Below are positions 61,501 through 64,000 of a stretch of 64,000 nt of DNA, one piece after another. This DNA comes from Straminergon stramineum (taxonomy: Eukaryota; Streptophyta; Bryopsida; Hypnales; Calliergonaceae). Made by a program: the position numbers and the translations under genes. The notes under the pieces were generated by a model that saw only the letters and a list, made by a program, of their open reading frames with translations, searched no databases and had not been told where the DNA came from. The DNA lies in assembly GCA_963920665.1 (NCBI GenBank), contig OY987269.1:18478501-18542500 (forward strand), given 5' to 3'. Within the stretch, counting starts at the first letter, position 1, and each line of letters starts with the position of its first letter.

Positions 61501-62106
61501 TTGTGAAAGGATAATGTCTGAACTTCTTCCTGTGCAGTTTGCACACAATATTATCACTTTCGTCCCAACTAGGATCTACAACCGATAGAAAGCAACACTG
61601 ACATTTTTTTAACTATTTAATCAGAAATGTCCGATCAGCGTTGAATTACGTCGAATACCTGCAGACTGAGGAGCTGATTGGTAACAGAGCTCTTGAAAGC
61701 ATTGAAATCTTTGTAGAGAGCATCATAACAGTTGGTGACATACTGCTGCAACTCCTGTTTCCAAATTCAACCGGAATCAGAATTGGACAGCATTGGACTG
61801 AGTCAGAAGATCTGCACCTTGGTGCAGCCAGCAAGCTAGGCTCTGATTCTTATTTACAATGAATGCATGCCTTATGTCTCTCTGCATCATCTCCATCCCA
61901 GATCATTACTGTCAAAGAGACGTTTCCTTCGGATCCACCTGTATTTCCGGAACAGGAATTGCGCACGGCTTTGGGCCTTCCGCCACGTAATCCATGTCGA
62001 AGAATTTATTATCATAGTGCTTAAAAACAGTCTCATTATTGTCCTCGCACTCATCAGCTTGTTCCGCTACTAATTTCGGTCGATTCTTAGCCCTCGACTG
62101 CCACAT
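58564..62106 (-). CDS. unrecognised eight-exon gene Y, 484 aa
   Basis: Exons 62106-61939, 61754-61659, 61529-61424, 61125-61058, 60784-60742, 60393-59806, 59326-59168 and 58790-58564. All seven junctions have GT-AG sites and matching phase, and the sum is an exact multiple of three; this is strong support for a real gene. The N-terminus (MWQSRAKNRPKLV, acidic stretch, YDNKFFDMDYVAEGPKP) leads to a short helical segment (LQQYVTNCYDALYKDFNAFK, about residues 58-90) that could form a coiled coil. The middle exon of 196 codons is disordered: rich in Ser, Glu, Asn and Gln. The C-terminus is basic then ends AWTVDELAEQNKQRAMI. I do not recognise the family. Such a layout suits a regulatory or scaffold protein in the nucleus, which is only a guess. 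Confidence 0.7.
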
Positions 62107-63086
62107 ATACACATCGGACGATTATGCATCAGGCCAAAGCTCACTAAGTTATTAGCATGAACGACACGCAACTAATCCCAATACATGTACTGACCTTCAT
62201 TGGAATTCATAAATAATTAAAATTCAAAATCAATCTGCAGGGTGTCAAAACGTCAGCTGGTAATCGCCCATTCGCTCTTTCTTCTCGCCGTACTCTCCTA
62301 AGATTTTTCAACACAAACCCTCAAAACCCAGATTCTGGTGCATGCCAAGAATCATACCTGCTTACTAATGGTAAGTGCAACAACTACCTTAAGTTCGATA
62401 CGGTAAAGATGCTCTTACTGAACAGCACAACTTAATATGATCAAATAAGAATTGGTCAGAAACAGTTCCCATCAATTGACAAAGTACAGATTCTTATGCG
62501 CAAGATTTCGACCTACCGTGACTAATCGCAATCCTCGAATCTACCCCGACCTTCCTGGACTGTTGTCACTAGCAGAAACCCAAAACAAACTGGTTATAAA
62601 TGAGCTCAACCGTTTATCGGACGATCAGCTTGCCCGCCAATGTGTTAAAAAAAACAGTATTAAGTGTCCAAAGTATTAAATTTGACCACGAAGTGTAAAG
62701 CTCTGAGGATGGTGACACTCACCTAGGATGAATTATATGCAACGGTGCACATTCCTCGCTGTACAACACCTGCCACGATATCAAAAAAGGAAACAAAAGC
62801 CAAAACCTGATTCAAAAAAATCACTCCCTGTGGAAAATAAGATAGTCCGAAGCAGCAGTCCGAGATAATTGAATGCTTGATAAATAATTACTGCTACATA
62901 AGCCGGACCCCCGCTAAATCGTTACCTTCACGTTTCTGTGAAGTCGAAACTAAGCCCAGCTTCAAAATTATATCTACTGCACTGATAAGAACTCATCCTC
63001 GGGCCAAAATGTACTAAAACCTAAACTCGAGCCCAACTTAGATATGGGCATACAACAACTGCTACTTGCTACATCATAGCATTGAT
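62107..63086. other. region between RRP12 and gene Y
   Basis: Likely the gene Y promoter, followed by the RRP12 3' UTR next to its stop. A plus-strand frame at 62452-62679 has no recognised domain. Confidence 0.4.
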
Positions 63087-64000
63087 CTACTTGTGAGCCT
63101 TTTGCTGCCTTTTAGCTTTTGACGGTAATGTGTTCAATGCTTCTTTAGAACTCATGCCCTGCATCTTCTTGGCCGACATCATGACGCTGCCCATGCCCTT
63201 CCTTGCAGCGTTCCTCTTTGCCTCTCGTCTATTCAAAATTTTAGGATCCAGAGGCCAGTATGCATATGGATCTAGCTTCCCGTCCTTCTTGACATCACCC
63301 ACTGCTTTACTCTTTTTGCTAGCGTACTCATCCCCTGTGTAGGCCCAGCTCCTGCTCTCATTGTTTGTTTTCCTTGCCTTTCCAGCCCTGCTCCCTGCTC
63401 TGCTCCTAGACCCGTCGTCATCACCACGTTTGGAGCTTCGACCAGCTTGACTTTTAGCAGCTTCAGGATGATCTTCTTCCCACTGCTTCTTCCTCTTCAA
63501 CTTCTCACGAATCTTGTCACCGCTCTCATCTACAATCATTTTGCCATCAGCCGTATATTCCAGCTCGTCATCGCTATCATTCTTCTTCTGCTGAGACTTC
63601 GGTCCTCGCAATACTTCACGGGTCTTGCGGGTGTCCAGCAAGTCCAGAGGCTCTCCAGCTCCTTCAACGTCCTTCAAGTCTTCTGGAAGCCTCTTGTTAG
63701 ACTTCCGTACTTTCCTTGACTTTGTTGTTCCTTCGGATTTATTGAAATAACTCGTTTTGGCCATGGTTGAAGCCTTCGTACTGCCGTCCATATCACCATA
63801 TTCGTCATCATCGTCATCGTCAGAAAACATGTCTGTATGATTCCACTTGCTTTTCCTCGCAGTGCTAGCACGAGATTGCACAGACTTTGTCTCGGCTTCC
63901 TCTCCTCCAGCGGTAGATTTCTTCTTCTTTTCAGAATGTTCGTTCGTTTTGCGAATATTGGTAAGCAGCTTCATATGTTCCTGAGGCATTACCTTTGCAA
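63087..64000 (-). CDS. RRP12-like ribosome biogenesis protein, C-terminal exon (partial)
   Basis: The window holds the last 300 or so residues; the frame runs off the right edge (…AKVMPQEHMKLLTNIRK), so the visible ATG at 63989 is not the start. The VPEKHMKLLTNIRK-like block is the conserved end of the RRP12 HEAT-repeat region. It is followed by the usual disordered tail with acidic (FSDDDDDDEYGDMD) and basic (REKLKRKKQWEEDHPEA) patches, GKLDPYAYWPLDPKILNRRE and KKMQGMSSKEAL. RRP12 helps export pre-40S and pre-60S particles from the nucleus and processes rRNA. It is the first of at least three consecutive minus-strand genes. A large terminal exon with this tail is normal for the family. Confidence 0.92.
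   Translation of the reverse strand, partial: AKVMPQEHMKLLTNIRKTNEHSEKKKKSTAGGEEAETKSVQSRASTARKSKWNHTDMFSDDDDDDEYGDMDGSTKASTMAKTSYFNKSEGTTKSRKVRKSNKRLPEDLKDVEGAGEPLDLLDTRKTREVLRGPKSQQKKNDSDDELEYTADGKMIVDESGDKIREKLKRKKQWEEDHPEAAKSQAGRSSKRGDDDGSRSRAGSRAGKARKTNNESRSWAYTGDEYASKKSKAVGDVKKDGKLDPYAYWPLDPKILNRREAKRNAARKGMGSVMMSAKKMQGMSSKEALNTLPSKAKRQQKAHK

Overview
The window looks like nuclear DNA of a land plant, most likely a seed-free one (bryophyte- or lycophyte-like). The evidence is the gene set: a plastid-targeted PTAC18-type cupin, an RDM4/IWR1 protein, a PAP16-type purple acid phosphatase, a mitochondrial-type PurU with seven introns, the RRP12 ribosome-biogenesis factor, and a fungal/algal-type FTR1 iron permease, a family not usually found in flowering plants. 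Canonical GT-AG introns of about 100-850 bp are scattered through AT-rich, repeat-filled DNA. The species cannot be named from sequence alone.

Layout. 1-437: window edge with at most the last exon of a minus-strand gene. 437-6292: a decayed piggyBac element bounded by TTAA and near-matching termini, with a minus-strand transposase pseudogene split by a nested CACTA-type element (2959-4081) that has a perfect 3-bp target duplication. 6.5-15.6 kb: a foldback element, an old LTR copy broken by a 2.5-kb insertion, a 34-bp tandem repeat and a second CACTA MITE. 15.8-16.9 kb: cupin gene (+). 17-22 kb: repeats, including a TTAA-bounded element. 22.8-23.8 kb: FTR1 (+), flanked by degenerate tandem repeats. 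25.2-27.3 kb: fragmentary TraB-domain gene (+). 27.3-31.6 kb: MITEs. 32.2-34.7 kb: RDM4/IWR1 (-), seven exons, with an in-frame 48-bp minisatellite in exon 1. 36.5-37.6 kb: solo LTR. 39.6-46.9 kb: three roughly 930-bp TTAA elements and a Tc1/mariner element. 48.0-50.8 kb: PAP16-type phosphatase (+). 51.4-64.0 kb: a gene-dense minus-strand block holding an unrecognised gene fragment X, PurU, an unrecognised 8-exon gene Y and the 3' part of RRP12.

The most coherent novel story is the transposon system. The ends of the 5.9-kb piggyBac copy (TTAACCCCT...) match the ends and subterminal parts of 922-968-bp elements elsewhere in the window, as expected if those are internal-deletion derivatives mobilised by this transposase. 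The host genes appear to be ordinary unlinked housekeeping loci rather than a pathway cluster. Exon models come from manual reading of splice sites and reading phase; family calls are from recognised motifs, and no database search was run.
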